From Gammaproteobacteria bacterium UBA2955 (GTDB taxonomy: Bacteria; Pseudomonadota; Gammaproteobacteria; Pseudomonadales; Azotimanducaceae), in NCBI GenBank assembly GCA_002348825.1, contig DEBN01000021.1, positions 10,132 through 17,230 of the forward strand: a DNA stretch of 7,099 nt. Reading direction: 5' to 3'. The translations under genes and the position numbers were made by a program. How positions within the stretch are numbered: position 1 is the first letter of the stretch; the number at the start of each line of letters is the position of its first letter. The notes below the pieces were generated by a model that saw nothing but the letters and a program-made list of their open reading frames with translations, had not been told where the DNA came from and did not search any database. Positions 1-6,186 of the stretch are shown piece by piece.

Positions 1-612
1 TATTCTCGGGTGTGTCTCGGGTGTATTGGTCACCACCAAATGCCAAGCGATATACCAGAACACGCCGACTAAGCCGAACAGATAAAACGCCCATTCCCAG
101 CCCAGCTCGGTAACAATTATCGGGGTCACAACGAGCGCAAACACGGTACCTATAGGGATGCCACTGGCGTTAAACGCCACCGCTTTGGCTTTCTCGTGTA
201 CAGGAAACCAACGCGTAACAAGACTATATACAGAAGGAAAAGTCACCGCCTCGCCCAAGCCCATGCCCACGCGCGCAGCCAGCAAGCCCACCATGCCGGA
301 GAACGCGGCCCATGGCGTTACGATGGTAAAAAAAGACCAAATCAACACGCCTAGCCCGAGCACAATCTTGCCGCCGAACCGATCCGCCAGAAAGCCACCC
401 ATGATCTGCATCATCAGATAGCCGACGTAAAACGACGACAAAATGATGCCTTGGGTTTCAAGGTCCCACTGAAATTGTTCCGCCATAGGAATGATGGCGA
501 CCGAGATATTGACCCGATCGATGTAGCATACGAACGTTGCGGCGAAACACAGCAAGATGACACCGTAGCGAGTCCGCCAAAACCCGCCTTTGCTTTCGCT
601 TAGCTCAGACAT
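1..612 (-). CDS. MFS transporter, ACS (anion:cation symporter) family, N-terminal part; runs off the left edge
   Basis: An open frame starts at ATG (612) and continues through base 1 without a stop, giving 204 residues of a protein whose family is usually about 420-450 residues. The first six membrane helices are recognisable as hydrophobic stretches near residues 16-36, 54-74, 83-101, 104-123, 147-167 and 173-193. YIDRVNISVA (30-39) in helix 1 is typical of the ACS family of organic-anion importers (relatives include galactonate DgoT and glucarate GudP carriers). GGFLADRFGGK (72-82) is the MFS loop 2-3 signature, and RVGMGLGEAVTFPS (114-127) fits ACS helix 4. A strong AAGGAGAGGGG ribosome site directly precedes the ATG. 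It lies 104 bp downstream of the esterase gene on the same strand, so co-transcription is plausible. The inner-membrane location and organic-acid type of substrate follow from the family; the actual substrate is unknown. Confidence 0.93.
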   Translation of the reverse strand, partial: MSELSESKGGFWRTRYGVILLCFAATFVCYIDRVNISVAIIPMAEQFQWDLETQGIILSSFYVGYLMMQIMGGFLADRFGGKIVLGLGVLIWSFFTIVTPWAAFSGMVGLLAARVGMGLGEAVTFPSVYSLVTRWFPVHEKAKAVAFNASGIPIGTVFALVVTPIIVTELGWEWAFYLFGLVGVFWYIAWHLVVTNTPETHPRI

Positions 613-716
613 CCCCTCTCCTTTTCCAGCGGACTGAACCCCTCCAGCCGACTCAGTCACCTTATCCGAAATACCGCGCGCCGCAACCGTTGAGCAGGGG
701 TATCGACAAGTTGGAG
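613..716. other. Intergenic spacer between esterase gene and MFS gene
   Basis: This is 104 bp between two same-strand genes. I see the Shine-Dalgarno for the MFS gene at its left end (about 613-623) and no convincing hairpin plus T-run, so no terminator separates the two genes. No clear sigma-70 promoter is visible. Read-through from the esterase gene is the simplest reading. Confidence 0.5.
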
Positions 717-1880
717 CTAGGAGCCTGTGCCTTCGCTGATTGATTCTGACGGCGAAAAATCTTCTGGCTGCAACCGAATATTCAGTGGCTGATTGGGCAT
801 GATCTCGACGCTCCGAATACACGTCAAGCTCTGCTCTATGCTGTATTTGCCGCTGGCGTCGTAACTCGATTGTTGACTAATCCAACGGATCTGCACCTCA
901 TGAATCCCGGGCATGGGCCCTGCGTCTGCGGTTATAGCAAAAGCTCCCCCCTGGCGCCCATGCACCAAGACGCGCGCTGGGGGATTCTGCGGGTCTTCAG
1001 GGATCAGCGTTAGCCAAGCCAAGCCAAGCGGAGCGTCCGCACAGGTTAGCGATCCGCTCACCGCGATCCGTGCCTGGGCAGAGAAGAAACCTCGGCGTCG
1101 CAACCATCGCCGCAACATCTGTGGCCACTCGGCAACGTCGGGGTCGCCGGCAGCCAATCCGACGCCATGCTCCCCGTCATTAAAAATGTGCAGTTCGGCT
1201 TTTACACCCGCGCGCAGTAAAGCCTCATAAATCAGCGTTGCCTGAGACGCCGGGACGATGGTGTCTTCGTGCGTGTGGACGATAAAGCACGGCGGTGTCT
1301 GCGGGTTAACCCATTCGTCCGTGGGGGTGTATTCGTCAGCTTTGCGCCCGCGCTTGGCGCCATTGCTTACTGCATACACGGGCACCGCAAAATTAATTCG
1401 GCAACTGTATCGATCGATAGCATCTGGCGCCTGTGCATTGCCGTCGTCACCGGAGGTCGCTACCGCGAGCGCAAGATGCCCGCCCGCTGAGAAGCCCAAC
1501 ATGCCAATTCGGTCGACATCAATATTCAGGGTTGCCGCGCGCGAACGGATCAGTCGCACCGCCCGCTGACCGTCTAACAGGGATATCGATGTCGGATAAT
1601 CTGGTCCCACCCGATAACGCAGTACAAACGCCGCAATGCCGTGCCGGTTCAACCAACGCGCCACTTGTAGACCCTCATGATCCGACGCAAGAATGCGATA
1701 ACCACCGCCAGGGTTGACGATCACTGCACAACCATTGGCCAATTCGGCCGTCGGTAGATGCACGCTCATTTGCGGTTCGTGCATGTCGCCCGAACCCAAG
1801 ACGTGAGGCACACTGTCCTCCCATAGCGGCAACGTCTGTTCCGCTATCCACGTTGTTTCCTGCATCTGTGAAGTGGTCAT
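717..1880 (-). CDS. Alpha/beta hydrolase, acetyl esterase/BD-FAE-like, with C-terminal beta-rich extension
   Basis: This 387-residue protein carries a full alpha/beta-hydrolase catalytic set. NPGGGY (56-61) occupies the oxyanion-loop position. GFSAGG (129-134) is the nucleophile elbow with Ser131. HEDTIVP (204-210) gives the likely acid Asp206, and NDGEHG (234-239) gives the likely base His238. The LPLWEDSVP opening (17-25) resembles BD-FAE/xylan-acetylesterase-like proteins (COG0657), which hydrolyse small carboxylic esters. The catalytic fold ends near residue 268. About 118 further residues follow and resemble a transthyretin/carboxypeptidase-regulatory-like beta domain: a VSGSLTC-type first strand, a TLIPEDP stretch, then GAF..TAD..GPMPGIHEVQI. 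No signal peptide is seen at the N terminus, so a cytoplasmic enzyme is inferred. The ATG is supported by GGAGGA at 1891-1896, 10 nt upstream. The MFS carrier downstream suggests an imported ester substrate. Substrate not assignable. Confidence 0.9.
   Translation of the reverse strand: MTTSQMQETTWIAEQTLPLWEDSVPHVLGSGDMHEPQMSVHLPTAELANGCAVIVNPGGGYRILASDHEGLQVARWLNRHGIAAFVLRYRVGPDYPTSISLLDGQRAVRLIRSRAATLNIDVDRIGMLGFSAGGHLALAVATSGDDGNAQAPDAIDRYSCRINFAVPVYAVSNGAKRGRKADEYTPTDEWVNPQTPPCFIVHTHEDTIVPASQATLIYEALLRAGVKAELHIFNDGEHGVGLAAGDPDVAEWPQMLRRWLRRRGFFSAQARIAVSGSLTCADAPLGLAWLTLIPEDPQNPPARVLVHGRQGGAFAITADAGPMPGIHEVQIRWISQQSSYDASGKYSIEQSLTCIRSVEIMPNQPLNIRLQPEDFSPSESISEGTGS
1012..1030. repeat. Short pentanucleotide tandem repeat (AGCCA, about 3.5 copies) inside the hydrolase gene
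   Basis: The plus strand reads AGCCA repeated with period 5 from about 1012 to 1030. It lies in the part of the hydrolase gene encoding the C-terminal extension (around PLGLAWL, residues 284-290). The period is not a multiple of three, so gain or loss of a unit would shift the frame. With so few copies this may be chance. Confidence 0.45.
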
Positions 1881-1981
1881 TTACGTATATTCCTCCGCAC
1901 GTTCGCCCAAGTATCGACGCTACTGTAGCAAAGCATCCTTAGGCGCGAGTGTGGCACACTGCGCAGGCCTAGAACGAAGAA
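1881..1981. promoter_or_regulatory. Divergent intergenic region between the esterase and ABM genes
   Basis: This 101-bp spacer must hold the 5' signals for the leftward esterase-MFS unit and the rightward ABM gene. The esterase ribosome site GGAGGA lies at 1891-1896 on the minus strand. A perfect dyad is present at 1948-1960. I did not find a convincing -35/-10 pair in either direction. Divergent arrangement around a dyad suggests shared control, but this is inference. Confidence 0.5.
1948..1960. promoter_or_regulatory. Perfect 13-bp dyad, candidate operator
   Basis: AGTGTG-G-CACACT is a perfect 6-bp inverted repeat around one central base. Flanking GCGC at 1943-1946 and GCGC at 1961-1964 extend the symmetry if one unpaired base (1947) is allowed. 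It ends 21 bp before the ABM start codon and lies 67 bp upstream of the esterase start, where a dimeric repressor could act on both genes. No regulator gene is present in the window. A 6-bp dyad can arise by chance in a region of this size. Confidence 0.3.
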
Positions 1982-2275
1982 ATGACAATGCAATATAACA
2001 ACGTAATCCTGCGGGCGATTAATCCAGACGATATAAAAACCATCAGAGAACTGCTGCTGCATCAAGCTAAGGTGTCATTGACGGAACCTGGATGCGAGCG
2101 CTTCGAGGTCTACCATTCGCAAGCCGACCCCCAGACCTTTTTGCTGATTGAGTGGTGGTCCTCCGCGGAGGCTCTCGAGGCTCATCGCACCAACAAAAAC
2201 TTCGTCGAGGTTTATGTCCCCAAGGTAATGCCGTTGGTGGAACGAATGCCACACCCGTCCGAACGGCTTATTTAG
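1982..2275 (+). CDS. ABM-fold protein, putative quinol monooxygenase family
   Basis: This 97-residue protein has the size and pattern of antibiotic-biosynthesis-monooxygenase (ABM, dimeric alpha-beta ferredoxin-like) domains. A first strand with NVILRAI (7-13) is followed by a helix (DDIKTIRELLLHQAKVSL), then the characteristic EPGCERFEVYHSQADPQTFLLIEWW core (about 35-59). After it come SAEALEAHRTNKNF and a final short strand. Members include YgiN-type quinol monooxygenases, but many have no proven substrate. The ATG at 1982 has only a weak purine-rich site (GAACGAAG); ATG at 1988 is a possible alternative start two codons in. It is transcribed away from the esterase and convergently with madM, and the TAG stop overlaps madM's TAA in the four bases TTAG. 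A role in oxidising an aromatic or quinol intermediate is only a guess. Confidence 0.85.
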   Translation: MTMQYNNVILRAINPDDIKTIRELLLHQAKVSLTEPGCERFEVYHSQADPQTFLLIEWWSSAEALEAHRTNKNFVEVYVPKVMPLVERMPHPSERLI

Positions 2276-3039
2276 AACAGTTGTTGCAGATACAAGACCG
2301 CGAGATAAAGCAACGACGGTGCCAATAAACATCCGACCCCGGTATAAAATGTGGCGGTCATCGCGCCATACGGCACGAGCTTAGGGTCCGTAGCGGCCAA
2401 TCCTGCGGCGACGCCACTGGTGGTACCCATGAGACCACCATAAATCAGCGCCGACTGGGGATTATCGAGGCCGATACGTTTCGCCACGAGCGGAGTCGCC
2501 ACCATAACCAAGATGGCTTTGACCAGCCCTGCAGCCACACTCAAAGCGACCACACCAGAATCTGCACCTAACGCGGTGCCCGTCACCGGCCCAACGATAT
2601 ACGTTGCCGCACCTGCGCCAATGGTGCTGATCGAAACCGCATCGGTAAAACCAAATCCAACAGCAACAACTGCACCGACGACAAAGGATAAAATCACGCC
2701 CAGAACTACAGACATCGCGCCAACCCAACCCGCCCGTTTGAGCGCGTCCAGTTCGGCACCAAAGGCTGTGGCGACAATCGCAAAATCGCGAAACATAGCG
2801 CCGCCTAGAACGCCTAAACCAGAGAAAAAGCTGATATCGGCAAGCCCTTTGCTACCACCACCGACCAAGCCACCCCAATAGGCGAGCAATAACCCAACAG
2901 TTATCGCAATGGCCGAACCATGAACTTGCCCGCGAAAAATTCTTGTCGCCAACCAATTCGATGCCGCCAAGATAAGCGCCACAACGACAAAGGCGGTTAC
3001 GAGCGAATTTGCTTCAAGCAGTGCAACGACTGTGCTCAT
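2272..3039 (-). CDS. madM: Malonate/organic acid transporter subunit MadM
   Basis: This is a 255-residue, very hydrophobic protein matching in length and sequence style the MadM subunit of the two-component Na+:malonate symporter family. Membrane stretches are seen near residues 11-29, 42-60, 70-92, 105-128, 135-155, 162-184, 197-216 and 223-250. Conserved-looking glycine-rich loops include GGLVGGGSKGLADISFFSGL (56-75), ISTIGAGAATYIVGP (137-151) and YGGLMGTTSGVAAG (200-213). The family imports malonate with sodium in Malonomonas and in Acinetobacter/Pseudomonas relatives. The ATG lies 2 nt after the madL stop with no clear Shine-Dalgarno, so translational coupling to madL is likely. It is the last gene of the five-gene leftward unit. 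No malonate decarboxylase (mdc/mad) genes lie in the window, so the substrate could be another small carboxylate. Confidence 0.9.
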   Translation of the reverse strand: MSTVVALLEANSLVTAFVVVALILAASNWLATRIFRGQVHGSAIAITVGLLLAYWGGLVGGGSKGLADISFFSGLGVLGGAMFRDFAIVATAFGAELDALKRAGWVGAMSVVLGVILSFVVGAVVAVGFGFTDAVSISTIGAGAATYIVGPVTGTALGADSGVVALSVAAGLVKAILVMVATPLVAKRIGLDNPQSALIYGGLMGTTSGVAAGLAATDPKLVPYGAMTATFYTGVGCLLAPSLLYLAVLYLQQLF

Positions 3040-3041
3040 GG

Positions 3042-3407
3042 CTATTCGTCCGCGCTACGACCCAGTCGCGCCAACAATGGAATCATGGCAAAACTGACGG
3101 CCACCGCAGCAACGCCTGCAATCACCGCCAGCCAGCCACTGGAGACCGCAGCGACTACGTTCTGTTTTGCCGCCATCGCTATGACGATGGGAATATACAT
3201 GGCACTCCAGAAATTAATGCCGCTGGATGTGGGTGGCTCTAACAATACTTTAAACCGACTTGCGTTAGTCACCCATATGAGCAGCAACATAGCGATACCC
3301 ACGCCACCAACGTTCGCCTGAACCCCGATAAGCTGACCCAAGAGGTCGCCCAAAATCACACCGACCAGCATGCAAGCGGCAAGCAGACCTACGCCATAAA
3401 TCACCAC
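3042..3407 (-). CDS. madL: Malonate/organic acid transporter subunit MadL
   Basis: This 121-residue membrane protein has the hallmarks of MadL: the opening VIYGVGLLAACMLVGVILGD (2-21), NVGGVGIAMLLLIWVTNASR (32-51), and the loop-helix YIPIVIAMAAKQNVVAAV (71-88). About four hydrophobic segments are seen (2-22, 31-48, 66-84, 89-112). MadL works together with MadM as a two-subunit Na+-coupled carrier in the inner membrane. The start is GTG at 3407, immediately followed by a second GTG (3404). AAGG at 3418-3421 lies 10 nt before the first GTG, which favours it. The gene begins 2 nt after the stop of the upstream dioxygenase gene, so it is part of the same transcript. The tight link to oxygenase and amidohydrolase genes suggests the carrier serves their pathway. 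Confidence 0.91.
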   Translation of the reverse strand: MVIYGVGLLAACMLVGVILGDLLGQLIGVQANVGGVGIAMLLLIWVTNASRFKVLLEPPTSSGINFWSAMYIPIVIAMAAKQNVVAAVSSGWLAVIAGVAAVAVSFAMIPLLARLGRSADE

Positions 3408-3409
3408 TA

Positions 3410-4273
3410 TTAAATGACCTTAGACTGAACGCCCAGCAGGATACCCTGTTGCTCTGGCACCGGAGGCGTTTTATCTGGCTTCGGCCACAGTATCGGCATG
3501 CCCGCGCCAGCTATCAATTCGCCAACCCCCACGCAGTCTCTATCCAATGGGAAAGTCGGCCACGGTTTTTGACGCGCGCATCCGTCCGCAATAAATACCA
3601 CGGTAAAGACACGTCGCGTCTGAGAACTGCTGTTGGCCGCAGCTTGGTGTACCGTAAATCCGTGATGCCAGATCATGGCACCGGCATCGACCTCCATCCA
3701 TCTGGGAGTGCGCTGCGACAGACTTGGATCGCTGAGAATATCGTATGGCTCTGTAGTGTGAGTAATGTCTACAGGCCTCAGCCCTCCCGCCAGATGCGAC
3801 CCAGGCACATACGCCATGGCGCCGTTATCTCGCGTCACGGCGTGAAACGGGATCCAGACACTGACTAACGGGGCATCACCTATGGGCCAAAACGTTTGAT
3901 CCTGATGAGGGTCTGTCTCACGTCCACCGGATTCTTTATACAGCGCCTGATCCTGCCAGAGTCTGACCGATGGCACCCTCAATAATTGCGCAGCCATTCC
4001 GGCTAGACGGCCGTCGCAAACAAAATCGCGCACAACACTGCTGGTTTCCCATAAACGCATGCACTGCACGAAAGACTGTTCATAGATACTTTTCTGGTCG
4101 ACCTTACGGGTATCGTGGGCTGACCGCTTGCTTACTTCCTCGTCTACAGCGTCACTAAGAGTGGACAATTCGGCGGCAGAGAAAACCTCTGGCGTTGCAA
4201 CAAAACCGTCTTTATTGAACTGTTCTACGACCCCATCACTCAAAACATGGGGGAAACCTTCTTCGGCCTTCAA
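3410..4273 (-). CDS. Phytanoyl-CoA dioxygenase (PhyH) family Fe(II)/2-oxoglutarate oxygenase, copy 1
   Basis: This 287-residue protein keeps the PhyH metal site: DPHQDQTFW with His123 and Asp125, a distal His209 in HHGFTVHQAAAN, and Arg220 eleven residues later for the 2-oxoglutarate carboxylate. The 11-residue gap equals that between His264 and Arg275 of human phytanoyl-CoA hydroxylase. DNGAMAYVPGSH (149-160) is the usual core strand after the HxD. These enzymes hydroxylate unactivated carbons using O2 and 2-oxoglutarate; many bacterial members do not use CoA esters, so the substrate is open. The listed start at 4273 is TTG, overlapping the upstream TGA stop as TTGA. An alternative TTG at residue 11 (4243), preceded by GAAGAAGG at a rather long 13 nt, would give the more family-like opening LSDGVVEQFNKDGF. 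The exact start is therefore uncertain. Expected to be cytosolic and co-transcribed with the amidohydrolase and madLM. Confidence 0.9.
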   Translation of the reverse strand: MKAEEGFPHVLSDGVVEQFNKDGFVATPEVFSAAELSTLSDAVDEEVSKRSAHDTRKVDQKSIYEQSFVQCMRLWETSSVVRDFVCDGRLAGMAAQLLRVPSVRLWQDQALYKESGGRETDPHQDQTFWPIGDAPLVSVWIPFHAVTRDNGAMAYVPGSHLAGGLRPVDITHTTEPYDILSDPSLSQRTPRWMEVDAGAMIWHHGFTVHQAAANSSSQTRRVFTVVFIADGCARQKPWPTFPLDRDCVGVGELIAGAGMPILWPKPDKTPPVPEQQGILLGVQSKVI

Positions 4274-5283
4274 ACCTTGTAAACCTGTGCCGCGGTTCCG
4301 TAAAACATAGCGTCTTGTTCATTTTCAGAATATTGCGCCGCGATCTTCTTCAGGCCATTCCAAAGAACCGGATAAGCAATGGAGAGTCGATCGACCGGAA
4401 AATTACTCTCGAACATGCAACGCTGCGGACCAAAACACTCGATAGCGTGTTCATAGTAGCGGCGTTGAGCGGCCACAAATTCATCGGACGTAGGTGGTCG
4501 ACTTTGCGCATGCCAACCAAATCCATTGTCTATCATGGCTAAGCCACCTAACTTCGCATATACGTTTGGACACTGCGCTATCGCCGCAATATCCTCGCAC
4601 CACTGCGCAAAAATTTCCTCACGCCGATCGGCATAGGGCCCCACCCCGAGTGGTGTACCAAAATGATCGAGCACCATCGTTGCTTCGGGAACCGCCTGCG
4701 CGAGAGCTAAGAAAGCCGCATTCTGCATATGGAAATGCCACGTATCGTAGCTGTAGCCCATGGCAGCGAGCCTGCGCAAGCCTTGCTGAAATTGCACCTC
4801 TTGATAAGGGCAGGGCCGCCCGCCCCCCGCGTTAGCCAGCGCGCCAGTATCATCATAGGGCCCCGCGTGACGAATCCCACGAAAGAGTCCCTGCCCGGCA
4901 TCCTCGTGCGCGTGCAGGATTTCTTCTACTTCGTCGCCAAGCAGCAAATTGGCATGGCTGACGATCGCCGCAATAGTGGCCTGTTCAGGGTTGTCGCGAC
5001 TGGCGGCCGCTACTTTAGCCACATATTCGGTTTCACCAATGGGTTTCATACGGCCCGGGCCATCGACCCGATAGTTTGCATGACAATCGATAAATACGGT
5101 TTTTTCAATGTTGTGGCCGGAACCGGTATCTGCCCACAAATCCTCGAGTTCATAGCGTCCAAACATCAGAGGTTCGGACCAGAGATGATGATGGGGATCA
5201 ATAATCCGGCGATCGGGATCGATGATCTCTTCCTGCACCTGATCCAACCATGCCGAAGATTTTGGCTCTAATGTCGTGTTCAC
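4270..5283 (-). CDS. Amidohydrolase family 2 (COG3618-type TIM-barrel hydrolase/lactonase)
   Basis: This 337-residue protein belongs to the amidohydrolase_2 family of metal-dependent TIM barrels. IIDPHHHLW (27-35) gives the HxH pair after strand 1 (His31, His33). GLFRGIRHAG (132-141) is the typical COG3618 strand. HFH (183-185) fits the metal or substrate histidine region, LDHFG (205-209) gives the Asp-His of a later strand, and FESNFPVD (291-298) is the family's C-terminal signature. Characterised relatives hydrolyse lactones such as L-rhamnono- and L-fucono-lactone or 4-sulfomuconolactone, while wider amidohydrolase_2 enzymes decarboxylate aromatic acids. The start is GTG at 5283, supported by AAGGAGA five nt upstream. 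It begins 21 nt after the first dioxygenase and overlaps the second by 4 nt. A ring-opening or hydrolytic step after hydroxylation by a neighbouring dioxygenase is inferred. Confidence 0.9.
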   Translation of the reverse strand: MNTTLEPKSSAWLDQVQEEIIDPDRRIIDPHHHLWSEPLMFGRYELEDLWADTGSGHNIEKTVFIDCHANYRVDGPGRMKPIGETEYVAKVAAASRDNPEQATIAAIVSHANLLLGDEVEEILHAHEDAGQGLFRGIRHAGPYDDTGALANAGGGRPCPYQEVQFQQGLRRLAAMGYSYDTWHFHMQNAAFLALAQAVPEATMVLDHFGTPLGVGPYADRREEIFAQWCEDIAAIAQCPNVYAKLGGLAMIDNGFGWHAQSRPPTSDEFVAAQRRYYEHAIECFGPQRCMFESNFPVDRLSIAYPVLWNGLKKIAAQYSENEQDAMFYGTAAQVYKV

Positions 5284-5288
5284 TCTGC

Positions 5289-5295
5289 TCTCCTT
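5289..5295 (-). promoter_or_regulatory. Ribosome binding site for the amidohydrolase GTG start
   Basis: AAGGAGA on the minus strand sits 5 nt before GTG at 5283. It is close to the ideal anti-16S complement and fixes the non-ATG start of the amidohydrolase gene in the short gap after the upstream dioxygenase stop. Confidence 0.75.
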
Positions 5296-5304
5296 ATAAC
5301 CGTA

Positions 5305-6186
5305 TCAGTTGCTGTAGGGCTGCATATCCATATTTGGAAACCGAGCCGAAACGCCGGCCAGCGTTTCCTGAGTCCAATAGTCGTCTCCAGGCGCGGGGAA
5401 CCCGATAAGTTCTCGCTCCTCTAAAGTAGCCTGTTCGATCCAGGACGAAAAGCTCCGGTATATGCCCTGTTCGGGCCAACCGACGATACCCATCCACTTA
5501 GGGCGCTGCGGCGCGTAACTCACAAAATGGCCTACCCGCGCACCATCGCGCATAAAAGCAGTACCTCGATGAAACGTACGCATACTGTAGGCCAACAGCG
5601 ATCCGGCGGGCACCGTAACCTTTACCTCGTTGTCATAGAGCTGAGCACGCTGTGTGCGCTCGTAAGCGGCGGGCCACAAAATCTCATCGCGATAGTGTTG
5701 CCATGAACAAACTGCGGTAGGCGCCTCATATACCGATACATCGGTGTAATAAATTAAGAACGCGGTCTGCCAATACTCGGGCCGATCCGGCGGATAGGCC
5801 AATGTGTGATTAACGTAATCAAGGTGCATGGTCTGCTCGACGTCAGCGTAGTGCCCCTTACATTTGTAGGTAAGGTCCGACTGCTCGCAAAACAGCGCTT
5901 CGTCCCCGGTCATTAATGAAGCGAATCGACGTAGTTCAGGGTGCAAGGTGATTGCATTTAGGTGCGCGCCGCGAAACGGGAAACGCATAGCTCGACGAGA
6001 TCGCGGCCCCTCGTTCCAACCGGCCGGTTTAGGTCCGATTGGATTCGCGGCGTAGTCTAGCCAGCCCGGAATAAAGGCATCCACATCCGCACGTGCGGCG
6101 GCCAATTCATCGGCAGTCAAAAAATTTTCGACGATCGCATAGCCGTGTTCACGATAATGCTGAACGTGCTCATCACCTATGCGCAT
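5305..6186 (-). CDS. Phytanoyl-CoA dioxygenase (PhyH) family Fe(II)/2-oxoglutarate oxygenase, copy 2 (first gene of the unit)
   Basis: This 293-residue protein opens with the standard PhyH N-terminus (HVQHYREHGYAIVENFLTADEL, residues 7-28). It keeps the iron ligands in MHLDYVNHTL (His121, Asp123), a distal His206 in MRTFHRGTAF, and Arg217 eleven residues later, matching the His-to-Arg gap of human phytanoyl-CoA hydroxylase. It differs markedly from the other PhyH protein in the operon: the HxD motif is HLD rather than HQD, and the region between the ligands is unrelated by eye (CSWQHYRDEILWP versus AYVPGSH). It therefore probably acts on a different substrate or position. The ATG follows GAGGGGAGAGT with short spacing. 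It heads the leftward unit, 21 nt before the amidohydrolase, and faces the crotonase gene across a 158-bp spacer. A cytosolic hydroxylase is expected; the substrate is unknown. Confidence 0.88.
   Translation of the reverse strand: MRIGDEHVQHYREHGYAIVENFLTADELAAARADVDAFIPGWLDYAANPIGPKPAGWNEGPRSRRAMRFPFRGAHLNAITLHPELRRFASLMTGDEALFCEQSDLTYKCKGHYADVEQTMHLDYVNHTLAYPPDRPEYWQTAFLIYYTDVSVYEAPTAVCSWQHYRDEILWPAAYERTQRAQLYDNEVKVTVPAGSLLAYSMRTFHRGTAFMRDGARVGHFVSYAPQRPKWMGIVGWPEQGIYRSFSSWIEQATLEERELIGFPAPGDDYWTQETLAGVSARFPNMDMQPYSN

Noticed and set aside
4..24. Imperfect 11-nt tandem repeat (TCTCGGGTGT twice) at the left edge
   Set aside because: It translates in frame to TPETHPRI, which is the sequence expected at this place in ACS-family carriers, so the repeat looks coincidental rather than a frame-breaking duplication.
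1877..2065. 62-residue minus-strand frame touching the esterase start
   Set aside because: It overlaps the ABM gene start, has no family resemblance, and the esterase already has its own good ribosome site; the abutting codons look accidental.
3449..3868. 139-residue plus-strand frame opposite the first-described dioxygenase (copy 1)
   Set aside because: Composition is Arg/His-rich with no domain pattern, and it lies fully inside a well-supported PhyH gene.
4729..5271. 180-residue plus-strand open frame opposite the amidohydrolase gene
   Set aside because: The opposite strand encodes a clear TIM-barrel hydrolase with all motifs and a strong ribosome site; this frame shows no recognisable domain and is best explained as a shadow.
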